A stretch of 64,000 nt of DNA from Deltaproteobacteria bacterium (GCA_019310535.1 JAFDED010000004.1:41685-105684); one strand, 5' to 3'. Shown: positions 1 through 8,539, counted from the stretch's first letter. Translations and numbers: made by a program. Notes: generated by a model not told the origin, from the sequence alone.

Positions 1-322
1 TGGGAGGTATGGGGAAGCCACCTTTTGCAAGCAGATGAATCAGAGGCTTGCGATAACAGTTGCGAACCGAGCCGACGGAGTTGATGATTCTGGTTCCGCT
101 CTTGTGCCAATTTTCTATGATATTGAGTGCCCGATTAGATTGTACCATGATCAATGCGCAGGAAGGTCGCATGGAAAGAATATCAAGAGCTTCGGCCTGC
201 ACGGTAGAGACCTCATACCCCAGACGGGACAGCTCAAGCAGGGTGGCGTCCAGAATAGCGGCGTCTTCACGGACTTTTCCCGGTGAAAAGATTGGCTCCC
301 GATACACGCCGAGCACCGTCAT
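1..322 (-). CDS. ATP-grasp-like protein, N-terminal part, with apparent frameshift
   Basis: This gene runs off the left edge. Its ATG at 322-320 overlaps the TGA of the upstream nucleotidyltransferase (ATGA), a typical coupled start. In that frame the protein begins MTVLGV and stops after 17 residues, near 269. The frame open from 318 to the edge instead reads like a real protein: REPIFSPGKVREDAAILDA, then GTRIINSVGSVRN, a lysine, and PIPP. That resembles the pre-ATP-grasp and early ATP-grasp segment of RimK/glutathione-synthetase-like ligases (Asn-Ser, then Lys, then PxP). The two frames would join near 300-307 by gain or loss of one or two bases. It may be a broken gene or a sequence error. 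Family assignment is inference from a short fragment. Confidence 0.45.
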   Translation of the reverse strand, partial: MTVLGVYREPIFSPGKVREDAAILDATLLELSRLGYEVSTVQAEALDILSMRPSCALIMVQSNRALNIIENWHKSGTRIINSVGSVRNCYRKPLIHLLAKGGFPIPP

Positions 323-1035
323 GCAGTGCATTTCTTCTCAGTCTCCCGCAAATAGGTTTCAGCCTTCTCTATATCTTCGCGATAATCCACATCGACAGTC
401 TTGGAGACCGGGATACCATACAGTGAATACCCGCTTTCCATCAAAAAGCCCAAAAACTGGCGAAGAGCGTTCATTGCTTTTGCCTGCGCGGCTTCTATCA
501 TAGCAAAGATGTCCGGCTTAAAATAGTAAAAACCGGCAGTCACATACCGGCTCGGGCGGGCGGAATCTCCCATGGCAAGTATTTTAAGACGAGTATCCAC
601 TCTCACCCACAGTGGCTTTTCATCATCGATGAACCGGGTGAGAGCCAAAACCCCCTGCGCGTTATTCAGGGTTTGAGCTTTTGTAAGAAACTTTTCCAGG
701 CTCTCGAATCCAAATACCGAATCGACGGTAAACAAGACAAAGGGTTCATCGCACAAAAACGGAGCCAGCGAAAACAGGCTTTCCATGGAACTGGGTGTAG
801 TCTTCACAACGAGTTCCAAATGGACCGGCCAAGAGCCCGAACGCACGTAATCGGCGACAGCAGGGTTCAAATCGTTCACAATGCAGGCGATGGAAGTTGC
901 TTTGACTTTCGCGGCGGCACGAATGACCCTGGCAATCAAAGGCTCGCCGCCAACAGGAATTAAGGGCTTTGGGATCGAGATGCCTCCCCGCGCGAGACGT
1001 TCTCCTCTGCCGGCAGCGATGATTCCCGCCTTCAT
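319..1035 (-). CDS. Nucleotidyltransferase (NTP_transferase/MobA-like)
   Basis: 238 residues, a single GT-A fold nucleotidyltransferase domain. The N-terminus carries the family signature AAGRGERL (residues 7-14) followed by PKPLIPVGGEP, which binds the nucleotide. A metal-binding Asp is likely in FTVDSVF near residue 104, and the C-terminal TVDVDYREDIEKAETYL matches the end of sugar-phosphate nucleotidyltransferases. Such enzymes join NTP to a sugar phosphate or alcohol phosphate, releasing pyrophosphate. Its start overlaps the upstream HAD gene by ATGA and its stop overlaps the next gene by ATGA, so the three are translationally coupled. With a HAD phosphatase and an ATP-grasp-like gene beside it, it probably helps build an activated head group, but the substrate cannot be read from the sequence. 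Confidence 0.85.
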   Translation of the reverse strand: MKAGIIAAGRGERLARGGISIPKPLIPVGGEPLIARVIRAAAKVKATSIACIVNDLNPAVADYVRSGSWPVHLELVVKTTPSSMESLFSLAPFLCDEPFVLFTVDSVFGFESLEKFLTKAQTLNNAQGVLALTRFIDDEKPLWVRVDTRLKILAMGDSARPSRYVTAGFYYFKPDIFAMIEAAQAKAMNALRQFLGFLMESGYSLYGIPVSKTVDVDYREDIEKAETYLRETEKKCTA

Positions 1036-1787
1036 GAGATCAACGCCTCCAGCTCAGACAGGCTTGATATCCAGGCATCCACGGGGCCGGCATTCTCAGG
1101 CATCCGAGGATTGGGTCCCTTCATCCAGATGGTTTTCATTCCAAGTTCTCGGGCCGGAATCATGTCCCTCTCATAAGAATCCCCGATAAAAACAACCTGT
1201 TCTGGGGACAAATTAAGCTTGCCCAGAGCGGTCAAGAATATCTCAGGGTGAGGTTTGCTGATCCCGGCCTGAGCGGAGTCCAGAATTACATCCAGTGATT
1301 CCGCCAATCCCGCCTCTTCACACAGTATGGAGACATTGCCGTAAAAATTGGATACCAAGCCCAGCCGATACCGGTTTTTCACGCGGCCGAGTAAACGCGC
1401 GCTTTGCAGGAGAAACCGCTCCGATTTGTTACAAAATGCTTCGACCAATTTTTTCTCTTTCCCGTGATCCTCCAGGTTCAAGGCCGCAAACTGCAAATGC
1501 ACATGGTGTTTCATCAATGGGCGGAGGCCGAGTGAAACCACCAGTGAATCATTGCAGCACAGGGCGTCAGCATGATAAAAAGCGCGCTTGATTTCGGAAC
1601 GGGGGACGTCCAATCCGAAGTGTTCGTAGAGAGCGTAAAACCGATCCAGCCAGTGTTCCCCGTCGGAATCCAGGGTGCCTCCGAAATCGAAAAGAATTGC
1701 CTTGCATTCACGGAATTTCGAGGCATTAATATGGCCGGCACCGGAAAAAACACCGCCGGGACCGCCGCCATCAGCTAACGAACACAC
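1032..1787 (-). CDS. HAD-superfamily hydrolase
   Basis: 251 residues from a GTG start with GGGAG about nine bases upstream. Motif I is FDFGGTLD (Asp34), where the usual second Asp is Gly, a variant seen in some HAD hydrolases. Motif III lysine lies in SKPHPEIF and motif IV is GDSYERD, followed by the typical ARELGMKTIWM. The helical cap between motifs I and II suggests the class I cap of small-molecule phosphatases. The first 25 residues, glycine-rich, are not conserved-looking, so the true start may be further in. It ends in an ATGA overlap with the nucleotidyltransferase gene, implying joint expression. Probable role: dephosphorylating an intermediate of the same pathway. Confidence 0.8.
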   Translation of the reverse strand: MCSLADGGGPGGVFSGAGHINASKFRECKAILFDFGGTLDSDGEHWLDRFYALYEHFGLDVPRSEIKRAFYHADALCCNDSLVVSLGLRPLMKHHVHLQFAALNLEDHGKEKKLVEAFCNKSERFLLQSARLLGRVKNRYRLGLVSNFYGNVSILCEEAGLAESLDVILDSAQAGISKPHPEIFLTALGKLNLSPEQVVFIGDSYERDMIPARELGMKTIWMKGPNPRMPENAGPVDAWISSLSELEALIS

Positions 1788-1820
1788 GTAAGATCACTCC
1801 CTTTTGCCGCTGCAAGCCGG

Positions 1821-2933
1821 TCAAACCTTGCCCGTCGGGTATGTTTCTTTTACCATATCCGCTTCGGAATCGGAAGCGGGTTCGGCACCACTCATAATCA
1901 GATCCGGGGCCATGGGACCATCGGTGCCGGGACCTCGCAGATACACGTATAGTGCCTTGAGCGGATGTGCCAGAGCGTCGTTTACCGCCGTCGCCTCAAA
2001 ACCGCTGTGAAGCATGCAGTTGGCGCATTTGGGGTTGCGCCCCGTGCCGTAGCTCTCCCAGTCTGTCTCCTCCATAAGCGCCTTGTAGCTGGGGGCATAG
2101 CCCTCATCCACCAGAAGATAACAGGGCTTTTGCCAGCCAAAGACGTTCCGCGTGGGGGTACCCCAGGGAGTGCACTGGTAGGTCTGGTTGCCTGCAAGAA
2201 AATCAAGAAACAGACTCGACTGATTAAATCTCCACTTACGCCCTCTGCCCAGCTTGAAGATATCCCGAAAGAGCTGTTTACTGTGTGTGCGCTTCAGGAA
2301 CATGTCTTTCTGTAGGGCGTGCGCATAGCTGTATCCGGGAGATACGGTGATGCCTTCCACGCCCATGCCCATGACGCAATCGAAGAGTTCGGCGGCTTCT
2401 GCGGCGGTCATGCCATCATACAGAGTGCAGTTAACGGTAACCCGAAAGCCCCTCGCGTGTGCAAGCTTTATTGCCTCCACCGCCGAATCATAGACTCCTT
2501 GCCGACAGGCCAGAGCATCATGCCGTTCCCGACAGCCGTCAAGGTGAATGGAGATGTTCAGAAAGGGCGATGGGGTGTAGTCCTTGATGTGCGTTTTCAG
2601 CAGCAGGCCATTAGTGCAAAGATAGATGAACTTCTCGCGCCTCACCAGGCCGGCCGCAATCTGCGGCATGTCCCTGTGGATCAGCGGCTCGCCCCCGGCG
2701 ATCGATACGATAGGTGCACCGCATTCATCCACTGCAGAGAAACATTCCTCCACACTGAGACGTCGATCGAGGATCTCCTCAGGATAGTCGATCTTGCCAC
2801 AACCGGCACAGGCGAGATTGCATTGGAACAGGGGCTCCAGCATCAACACCAGTGGATAGCGCCGCCTCCCGCGAAGCTTCTGGCTGATTACATATCGCCC
2901 GAGACGATATTGCTGAATGAAAGGCACACTCAT
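1821..2933 (-). CDS. hpnH: Adenosyl-hopene transferase HpnH (radical SAM)
   Basis: 370 residues from the ATG at 2933, which has AGGAG seven bases upstream; a longer in-frame ORF begins inside ispH but lacks such a site. The radical SAM cluster motif is C38xxxC42xxC45 (FQCNLACAGC), followed by GGEPL. The sequence throughout matches HpnH, including the N-terminal IQQYRLGRYV, the TPTRNVFGWQKPCYLL region and the C-terminal CANCMLHSGFEATAV. HpnH attaches the 5'-deoxyadenosyl radical from SAM to diploptene, giving adenosylhopane, the first step of extended hopanoid side-chain synthesis. It is the only recognisable hopanoid tailoring gene here; squalene-hopene cyclase must lie elsewhere. It lies 19 bases from ispH and 33 from the HAD gene. 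Confidence 0.93.
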   Translation of the reverse strand: MSVPFIQQYRLGRYVISQKLRGRRRYPLVLMLEPLFQCNLACAGCGKIDYPEEILDRRLSVEECFSAVDECGAPIVSIAGGEPLIHRDMPQIAAGLVRREKFIYLCTNGLLLKTHIKDYTPSPFLNISIHLDGCRERHDALACRQGVYDSAVEAIKLAHARGFRVTVNCTLYDGMTAAEAAELFDCVMGMGVEGITVSPGYSYAHALQKDMFLKRTHSKQLFRDIFKLGRGRKWRFNQSSLFLDFLAGNQTYQCTPWGTPTRNVFGWQKPCYLLVDEGYAPSYKALMEETDWESYGTGRNPKCANCMLHSGFEATAVNDALAHPLKALYVYLRGPGTDGPMAPDLIMSGAEPASDSEADMVKETYPTGKV

Positions 2934-2952
2934 TGCGCGCTCCTGAGGGAGA

Positions 2953-3867
2953 TCATAGTGATTCAGGCAGCCGGACGTGCATGTGTTCCCGCTCAGCGTC
3001 CATCTCTCTGACCTCACCGGCACCGAAGGCAAGCAACCTCTCTAAAACCCTTTGCACCATCTCTTCCGGCGCCGAGGCCCCGGCCGTGATCCCTACCACG
3101 CAGTCTTCCCAGAACCAGGCCCTGTTTATATCCTCCGCATCCTCGATCAAATAGGACGGTACACCGCTGTGCTCGCCCACCTCGCGCAGACGATTGGAAT
3201 TGGAACTGTTGCGGCCGCCCACTACCAGCAGCACGTCTATGTCCCTGGTCAGCCGGCGGACAGCGTTCTGTCGACTCTGGGTGGCATAACAGATATTACT
3301 CAAGTCCGGCCCCTGAATAAGGAAACGCTTCTTCAACGCCTCGATCACCCCCAGGGTATCGTCAATGCTCAGGGTGGTCTGGGTAACATAGGCAAGCCGA
3401 TCAGGACGACTGACCCGCAATGTGGCAACATCGGCGATACTGGACACCACATACACCGGACCTTCCACACGGCCCCGGGTGCCCTCCACCTCCGGATGGC
3501 CGGGGTGGCCGATGATGACGACCTCAAAGCCCTTGCGGCTGAAGTGCTGGGCCTGCAGATGCACCCTGGTGACCAGCGGACAGGTGGCGTCAATGATCCG
3601 CAGGTTCCTTTTTTCCGCCTCCTTGACCACCGCTGTCGGTACACCGTGGGCACTGAAAATGGACACCGCACCGGGAGGCACTTCATCGAGGGATTCAACA
3701 AATAAAGCTCCCTTGACCTTCAAATCTTCGACCACGTGGCGGTTGTGTACGATCTCATGCAGGACATAGATAGGCGAGTCATAGGTCTCCAGTGTACGTT
3801 CCACAATTTTTATCGCGCGGATCACTCCTGCACAAAACCCGCGCGGCTGAGCCAGTATCACCTGCAT
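2953..3867 (-). CDS. ispH: 4-hydroxy-3-methylbut-2-enyl diphosphate reductase
   Basis: 304 residues, close to the family's usual length. IspH (LytB) reduces HMBPP to IPP and DMAPP in the last step of the MEP isoprenoid pathway using a [4Fe-4S] cluster. The three cluster cysteines are C12 (RGFCAGV), C96 (DATCPLV) and C193 (ICYATQSRQ). Substrate-binding His residues sit in VLHEIVHN and SAHGVP, and the catalytic glutamate is in HPEVEGT (E126). The C-terminus carries an extra, charged tail of about 25 residues (EVREMDAEREH). It is the promoter-proximal gene of the left-hand minus-strand operon, so isoprenoid supply and hopanoid modification are probably co-regulated. Confidence 0.96.
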   Translation of the reverse strand: MQVILAQPRGFCAGVIRAIKIVERTLETYDSPIYVLHEIVHNRHVVEDLKVKGALFVESLDEVPPGAVSIFSAHGVPTAVVKEAEKRNLRIIDATCPLVTRVHLQAQHFSRKGFEVVIIGHPGHPEVEGTRGRVEGPVYVVSSIADVATLRVSRPDRLAYVTQTTLSIDDTLGVIEALKKRFLIQGPDLSNICYATQSRQNAVRRLTRDIDVLLVVGGRNSSNSNRLREVGEHSGVPSYLIEDAEDINRAWFWEDCVVGITAGASAPEEMVQRVLERLLAFGAGEVREMDAEREHMHVRLPESL

Positions 3868-4525
3868 CAGTCCTCTAACCTCTTCGTGGTTTGTAGTAAC
3901 CGCTCACCTGGGTGAAATTTGTTCATTCACTTACAAAAACTATTATAAAAGGATGAAGTACGGTTTCCTGGATTTTATTGTACACTCTTGGATACCGAAT
4001 CATGCGCCTCGCAACTTGAAGTATTTATATCATAAATGGGAAAGAAAGCGTATTGTTTTTATTCCGGCTTTTTATTGGGCGACAACGGGAGTAAAGGCGG
4101 GCAGGCCCATGATCCTTAGGTTTTGCCGCAGCTCCGTTTTGGTCAGGTGAGATCCTGGCGGTCGGAAACATATCCTTGCAATGCTCTTTTAGTACCTCCC
4201 GCCCGAATTTTTCAAGAGGAAAGGGTGTCTCCCGCTGATTATTTGTGTGTTTGATGATCCCCGTTCTTTTCAAGCCGAAATGAACGACGGATGGGGACAT
4301 TTTAAGTGCGGCCGGAAGGGAGATATTTACATTACTGACATAAACCGATTTATTGCCTGTGCAAGAAGGTTAATCTATGGTATTATCGTGAACGATAAAA
4401 GCCTCCCAGTCAGTTAAAATTTCAGTCAAAATTGTTTTAACAAGCCTCGACCTGTGTGCAGGGAGTTTCATAAAGAACTGGTGTTGATCCCTGCTATTAA
4501 ATAATAAAGAGATTAAGGAGGTCAC
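3868..4525. other. Intergenic region, divergent, no convincing gene
   Basis: About 660 bases between the divergent ispH and thiolase genes. A 91-codon minus-strand frame (4025-4300) has no ribosome-binding site; its first part loosely resembles a helix-turn-helix, so it could be a decayed regulator. A weak promoter candidate for the thiolase lies at 4353-4381. Confidence 0.4.
4353..4381 (+). promoter_or_regulatory. Candidate promoter for the thiolase gene
   Basis: TTGCCT (4353-4358) and TATGGT (4376-4381) are separated by 17 bases; each matches the sigma-70 consensus at four of six positions. It lies 145 bases before the thiolase ATG. Weak on its own. Confidence 0.3.
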
Positions 4526-5791
4526 ATGAGAGAGGTAGTTATAACTGGTGCGGTGAGAACACCTATAGGAGCATATTGCGGCATGTTGCGTGATGTGCCT
4601 GTGGAGAAACTTGCCGCCATTGTTCTGAATGAGGCAATAAAGAGGGCCAATATCAAGCCGGAAGAAGTGGACGATGTAATTATGGGTCAATCATATGCCA
4701 ATGGTGAAGCGCCCAACCTTGCCCGTCTGGCCATCCTCGAGGCAGGCTGGCCGGTTGAAGTTCCGGGCTACACGCTTGATCGGCGATGTTGCACGGGCCT
4801 GCAATCGATTTGGTCTGGTGCCATGGAAATCCAAACATTAAATGCCGAAATAGTTGTTGCCGGGGGGGCCGAAAGCATGAGCCGTACGGAGTTTTACATC
4901 CCCGGTGAATATATGAAGTGGGGCGTAGGCGGGAAGACCGACCCAAAGTGGGGTTTCTTTCCAAGGCATCATGGCAGCTTATCTCTTTGGGGGATACCTC
5001 TTTACGATAGAATACAGCGGGGCAGACCCATGCATCAGCCTGTGGATAGATTTGGTGAGCTTAATTCAATGATGACCTGGGCAGAGACAGCCGCTAAAAA
5101 GGAAGGGATAAGTCGTGAAGAAGCTGACAGATGGGCATTGCGATCTCATCAACGAGCGATCGCCGCTATTGACTCCGGCAAGTTTAAAGAAGAAATTGTC
5201 CCCGTTCCGGTCCCCCAAAAGGACGGAGAAATGATGGTTGATACAGACGAAACGCCTCGCCGTGATACTTCATTAGAGAAGCTTTCCAGGCTGCGCCTCG
5301 TTTATCCAGATGGGGTCTGCACAGCGGGCAACTCTTCCAGTGAAAACGACGGTGCCGCTTGCCTGGTACTGACAACTCCAGAGAGAGCGAAAGAGCACCA
5401 AATTGAGCCGATGGCATACCTGCGCTCCTTTGCTATTGCTGGTTCCGATCCGACCCTTACGTACCCTTCAGTGCCTGCATCAGTAAATCGGGCGCTCAAG
5501 AAAGCCGGCCTCGTGATCGATGAAATTGATCTTATAGAAATCCAGGAAGCTTTCGCCGTGCAAGCGTTAGCGGATGCCAAATTAATGGGCATTCGTGAAG
5601 GAGATCTGGAGAAAAAGGTGAATGTGAACGGCTCGGGGATTTCCCTTGGCCATCCCATTGGAGCTACCGGAACAATGAGACTGATCACATTAGCTCATGA
5701 GATGGCAAGACGCAATGCCAGGTACGGCCTTTTGACCATCTGTGGTGGAGGAGGCCTGGGTATCTGCGGAATCCTGGAGAGGAAAGAGTGA
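4526..5791 (+). CDS. Thiolase family protein (acetyl-CoA acyltransferase)
   Basis: 421 residues, with GGAGG seven bases before the ATG. Thiolases cleave 3-ketoacyl-CoA with CoA, or run the reverse condensation. The acyl-accepting cysteine is C88 in DRRCCTGLQ; GHPIGATG supplies the active-site His and CGGGGLG near the C-terminus supplies the second Cys. The segment that is usually NEAFA reads QEAFA, so the Asn that helps hold the catalytic water is Gln here. About 30 extra residues around HHGSLSLWGIPLYDRIQRG, compared with short thiolases, lie in the loop domain. It is transcribed apart from the following GntR regulator (718 bases away) but probably works with the acyl-CoA dehydrogenase at 7379 in beta-oxidation-like chemistry. 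Confidence 0.9.
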   Translation: MREVVITGAVRTPIGAYCGMLRDVPVEKLAAIVLNEAIKRANIKPEEVDDVIMGQSYANGEAPNLARLAILEAGWPVEVPGYTLDRRCCTGLQSIWSGAMEIQTLNAEIVVAGGAESMSRTEFYIPGEYMKWGVGGKTDPKWGFFPRHHGSLSLWGIPLYDRIQRGRPMHQPVDRFGELNSMMTWAETAAKKEGISREEADRWALRSHQRAIAAIDSGKFKEEIVPVPVPQKDGEMMVDTDETPRRDTSLEKLSRLRLVYPDGVCTAGNSSSENDGAACLVLTTPERAKEHQIEPMAYLRSFAIAGSDPTLTYPSVPASVNRALKKAGLVIDEIDLIEIQEAFAVQALADAKLMGIREGDLEKKVNVNGSGISLGHPIGATGTMRLITLAHEMARRNARYGLLTICGGGGLGICGILERKE

Positions 5792-5879
5792 GAGGCTTTT
5801 TCAAAATCATTTTCGACAGTTAAAAAATAATGTTCTTTGGAAACAATAAATTATACCTATTAACTTAGCTCAGCTAATA

Positions 5880-5920
5880 CTGTATATTGTAGTTATTAAA
5901 TCACGGCATACAATATACAG
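5880..5920. repeat. Perfect 12-bp inverted repeat
   Basis: CTGTATATTGTA at 5880-5891 is matched exactly by its reverse complement at 5909-5920, with 17 bases between. It could be an operator for a dimeric regulator, for example the GntR protein at 6510, or the stem of an RNA hairpin. No T-run follows on the plus strand. Confidence 0.6.
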
Positions 5921-5938
5921 AAGAAGAGAAGTAGGCAT

Positions 5939-6067
5939 ATGAAAAAGCCATATCAAAAAACAAACCTTCTGGAATTCCAGAAAAATATCAAACCGAACAA
6001 GTTTAATAGATTGGTTACGGCTTGTGTTAACTCCAGGAGCGTTTGTTATGCTGAGTTAACTCAATAG
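5939..6067 (+). CDS. Possible 42-aa ORF, transposase-like N-terminus
   Basis: An ATG frame of 42 codons begins 18 bases after the inverted repeat. It starts MKKPYQKTNLLEFQKN, which loosely recalls the N-terminus of IS1595-type transposases, then runs into sequence with no zinc-ribbon (CPxCG) and stops. The ribosome-binding site (GAAGAGAAG) is poor. It may be a transposase scrap or chance; treat as doubtful. Confidence 0.2.
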   Translation: MKKPYQKTNLLEFQKNIKPNKFNRLVTACVNSRSVCYAELTQ

Positions 6068-6509
6068 CAATTTTAAAATGATTTTTGCACCTATTAATTA
6101 AAATGTACTGCGAAACTTTAGTACGATAAGGGTCATTTGGGGGAAAGAAAAAGAAATTGCAATGTCCCTTGAAATGTGTTACATGTCTCGATGTCATAAT
6201 AATAATGCAAATTTTATATGCTTCAGCCGGTTTGCAAAAGGCACAAGGGTTTTCCAATAAAAGTTTGCGAGTTTACCCAACACAAGGTATAAGCAGGTTC
6301 ACATTGGTCGTTGGAAAACGACGCTTTTAGATTTTTGTTGCTTGTTTCAAATGGGAACAACGCTGAACGTTCAGCCCGCTGGATATTTCATCCGCAGGAA
6401 AGGGTTTGACCCAGGGGTACATGTGCGTGATTGACTATCGGATCCACAGAAAAGCCGTAAGGGAAGTCGCTATTGTGAACACGATTCTCTGCATCCACGG
6501 AGCCTCGGG

Positions 6510-7262
6510 ATGAAAAAACGAGTAGCGGGCCCCATCCCGCTTTATTATCAAATAGGGAATATCCTGCGGGATAAAATCCACAAAGGTGAATATAAATTGG
6601 GTGAACGATTTCCCAGTGAGAAGGAATTATGCGTTGAGTTTGGGGTAAGTCGTATAACCATCCGGCAGACCCTGGCGTCCATGGCTGATCAAGGCCTATT
6701 GAACAGGCAGCGGGGTCGAGGGACTTTTGTTCAGGAAAAGCCGCGTTCAAGGAAAGTTTATCAATTTGGAGGATTTCTGGAGGACCTGGCCGGTCAGGTG
6801 ATGCGGTTAAAGGCGCATCTGATCCGGTTTGAACCCATCGACCCCGGGTCGGATATTCGCCAAATCTTACGCCTCGGCCCACAAGATGAGGTGTTCATAG
6901 TGGAGCGCGTTCGACTTTCCAGTCAAGAACCTATACTGCACGCGATCCATTACATTCCCGGTCTTATAGCCCGGCAGTTTGATCCTGCGGACCTTTATAA
7001 ACAGAACATTATGGAAATTATTGAAAAGAAATGCGGAATCAGCATCAGCCATGCAGAGCAGACTATGGTGGCGACCCTTGCCGATGCAACTATGTCCGAA
7101 ATACTTCAAGTGAGGATCGGTGCTCCGTTATTGAAGATCCGGAGGACATTTTTCGCCATCGATCACCAGCCGGTGGAGAACGTGCTGGTCCACTACCGGG
7201 GTGATATGTATGAGTTTGTTGTGCGATTGAATAGGCGCGATGAGGATAATAAAGAAAAGTAA
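6510..7262 (+). CDS. GntR-family regulator, HutC type (UTRA domain)
   Basis: 250 residues. Residues about 8-75 form the winged helix-turn-helix (PLYYQIGNILRDKI, then PSEKELCVEFGVSRITIRQTL and the wing GRGTFV). The rest is a UTRA effector domain, recognisable from LGPQDEVFIVERVRL, EPILHAIHYIPG and PLLKIRRTFFAID with the final VEFVLxxYRGDxYEF-like ending. HutC-type GntR proteins are usually repressors released by a small metabolite. The gene lies directly upstream of an acyl-CoA dehydrogenase (116 bases), its likely target. The inverted repeats upstream (5865-6060) are candidate autoregulatory sites. The effector is unknown; a CoA thioester or carboxylic acid is a reasonable guess. Confidence 0.9.
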   Translation: MKKRVAGPIPLYYQIGNILRDKIHKGEYKLGERFPSEKELCVEFGVSRITIRQTLASMADQGLLNRQRGRGTFVQEKPRSRKVYQFGGFLEDLAGQVMRLKAHLIRFEPIDPGSDIRQILRLGPQDEVFIVERVRLSSQEPILHAIHYIPGLIARQFDPADLYKQNIMEIIEKKCGISISHAEQTMVATLADATMSEILQVRIGAPLLKIRRTFFAIDHQPVENVLVHYRGDMYEFVVRLNRRDEDNKEK

Positions 7263-7378
7263 ATTGCACTTTTTCCAGCCAGGAAGTGATCACCGCCATG
7301 AACCCGGCAGTATTTTAAACGGCATGACTGTTCGCCCGCCAGGTAAATCCCTGCTGCAACACAAGGAGGACTGACAAT

Positions 7379-8539
7379 ATGGATTTCAATCTCACGGAAG
7401 AACAAAGGATTTTGCAGGACAGCGCGAAGCGCCTTGCGGAACGGGAATTTGCCCAAAACGCGTTTACATGGGAGGAGCGCGGGGAATACCCATGGCAGAA
7501 CCTGAAAATCCTGGCTGAAAACGGTTTCACCGGTATCCGCATACCTCAGGAAGACGGCGGTCAGGGTGGGGAGCTATTGGACGCCATCATTGCCATGGAG
7601 GCGGTTTCGAAAGTCTGCCCGCACAGTGGTGATTGCGTGCAGGCAACTAACTTTGGAGCTATCCAGCAATTGGCCGTGCTGGGGTCCCGGGAACTGAAGC
7701 AGCAGTCCCTTGTCCCTCTCCTGAAAGGCGACGGGCTGATTACCGTTGCGATGTCCGAGCCGAACGCAGGATCAGCCGTGACAGACTTGCAAACCGCGGC
7801 CCGCCTGGACGGGGATTCAGTGGTCATCAACGGCAGCAAGATTTTCAACTCCAATGGGCCCCATGCCACGTGCTTCGTGGTCTGGGTACGGTTCGGCAAG
7901 GATGTGCAGTCCTCCGGCGCCGTCCTGGTGGACCATGAGGCGCCGGGTTTCTCCAGAGGAAAAACGGAATATCACATGTCGGGCGAGGCTCACTGCATGC
8001 TGTATTTCGATGATTGCCGCGTTCCACGGGGAAATATCATCGTGGAGGAGGACGGATTTCGGCGTCTGCTGCCGGTCTTCAACATCGAGCGACTGGGAAA
8101 CTCCACCCGGTCCCTTGCACTGGCGCAGGCCTGCTTTGATCGTGCAGTCCAGCACGCAAAGGAACGCCAGCAATTTAACCGCCCCATTTGTGAATTCCAG
8201 GGGATCCAGTGGAAGGTGGCGGAGATGAAGATGAAGCTGGACGCCGCCCGCCTCCTGCTGTACCGGGCAGCCGTAAACGCTCAGGAGGGGACCCCCTCGG
8301 CCCTTGAGACGTCCATTGCCAAGGCATACTGCAACCAGACCGCCTTTGAGGTTGCCCACGAGGCCGTGCAGATCATGGGCGGGTATGGTTACTCACGGGA
8401 GTTTCCCGTGGAATACATGTTTCGCCGTATCCGCGGATGGATGATAGCCGGCGGCACTATCGAGATGCTGAAGAACCGCATCGCCTCAGAGGTCTTCGGG
8501 CGTCGCTTCAGCCAGCGGCCCCCCCGTCCGAAAGCTTAA
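7379..8539 (+). CDS. Acyl-CoA dehydrogenase
   Basis: 386 residues, the standard length, with AAGGAGG ahead of the ATG. The N-terminal helical domain (DFNLTEEQRILQDSAKRLA), the beta domain with VAMSEPNAGS and the C-terminal helical domain (QFNRPICEFQGIQWKVAEM, QIMGGYGYSREFPVEYMFR) are all present. The enzyme oxidises an acyl-CoA to the 2-enoyl-CoA with FAD. In many family members the catalytic Glu precedes GT near the C-terminus; here the motif is IAGGTIEM with Gly. Glu237 in FNIERLGN occupies the position used by isovaleryl-CoA dehydrogenase, pointing to a branched or unusual acyl substrate. Context: GntR regulator immediately upstream; a thiolase further upstream. Confidence 0.92.
   Translation: MDFNLTEEQRILQDSAKRLAEREFAQNAFTWEERGEYPWQNLKILAENGFTGIRIPQEDGGQGGELLDAIIAMEAVSKVCPHSGDCVQATNFGAIQQLAVLGSRELKQQSLVPLLKGDGLITVAMSEPNAGSAVTDLQTAARLDGDSVVINGSKIFNSNGPHATCFVVWVRFGKDVQSSGAVLVDHEAPGFSRGKTEYHMSGEAHCMLYFDDCRVPRGNIIVEEDGFRRLLPVFNIERLGNSTRSLALAQACFDRAVQHAKERQQFNRPICEFQGIQWKVAEMKMKLDAARLLLYRAAVNAQEGTPSALETSIAKAYCNQTAFEVAHEAVQIMGGYGYSREFPVEYMFRRIRGWMIAGGTIEMLKNRIASEVFGRRFSQRPPRPKA

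Larger units (their letters stand above)
5792..6509. other. AT-rich intergenic region with inverted repeats
   Basis: About 720 bases, clearly more AT-rich than the flanking genes. It contains a perfect 12-bp inverted repeat (5880-5920), a smaller one (TTAGC-tca-GCTAA, 5865-5877), another 8-bp pair (6026-6033 and 6053-6060) and a possible 42-codon ORF (5939-6067). The rest shows no coding signal. Confidence 0.5.

Noticed and set aside
2319..3011. Long plus-strand frame opposite hpnH
   Set aside because: Antisense shadow of hpnH; no site and no family features.
4025..4300. 91-codon minus-strand frame with a faint helix-turn-helix look
   Set aside because: No ribosome-binding site, no recognisable domain, and the pattern shifts frames; at most a decayed gene.
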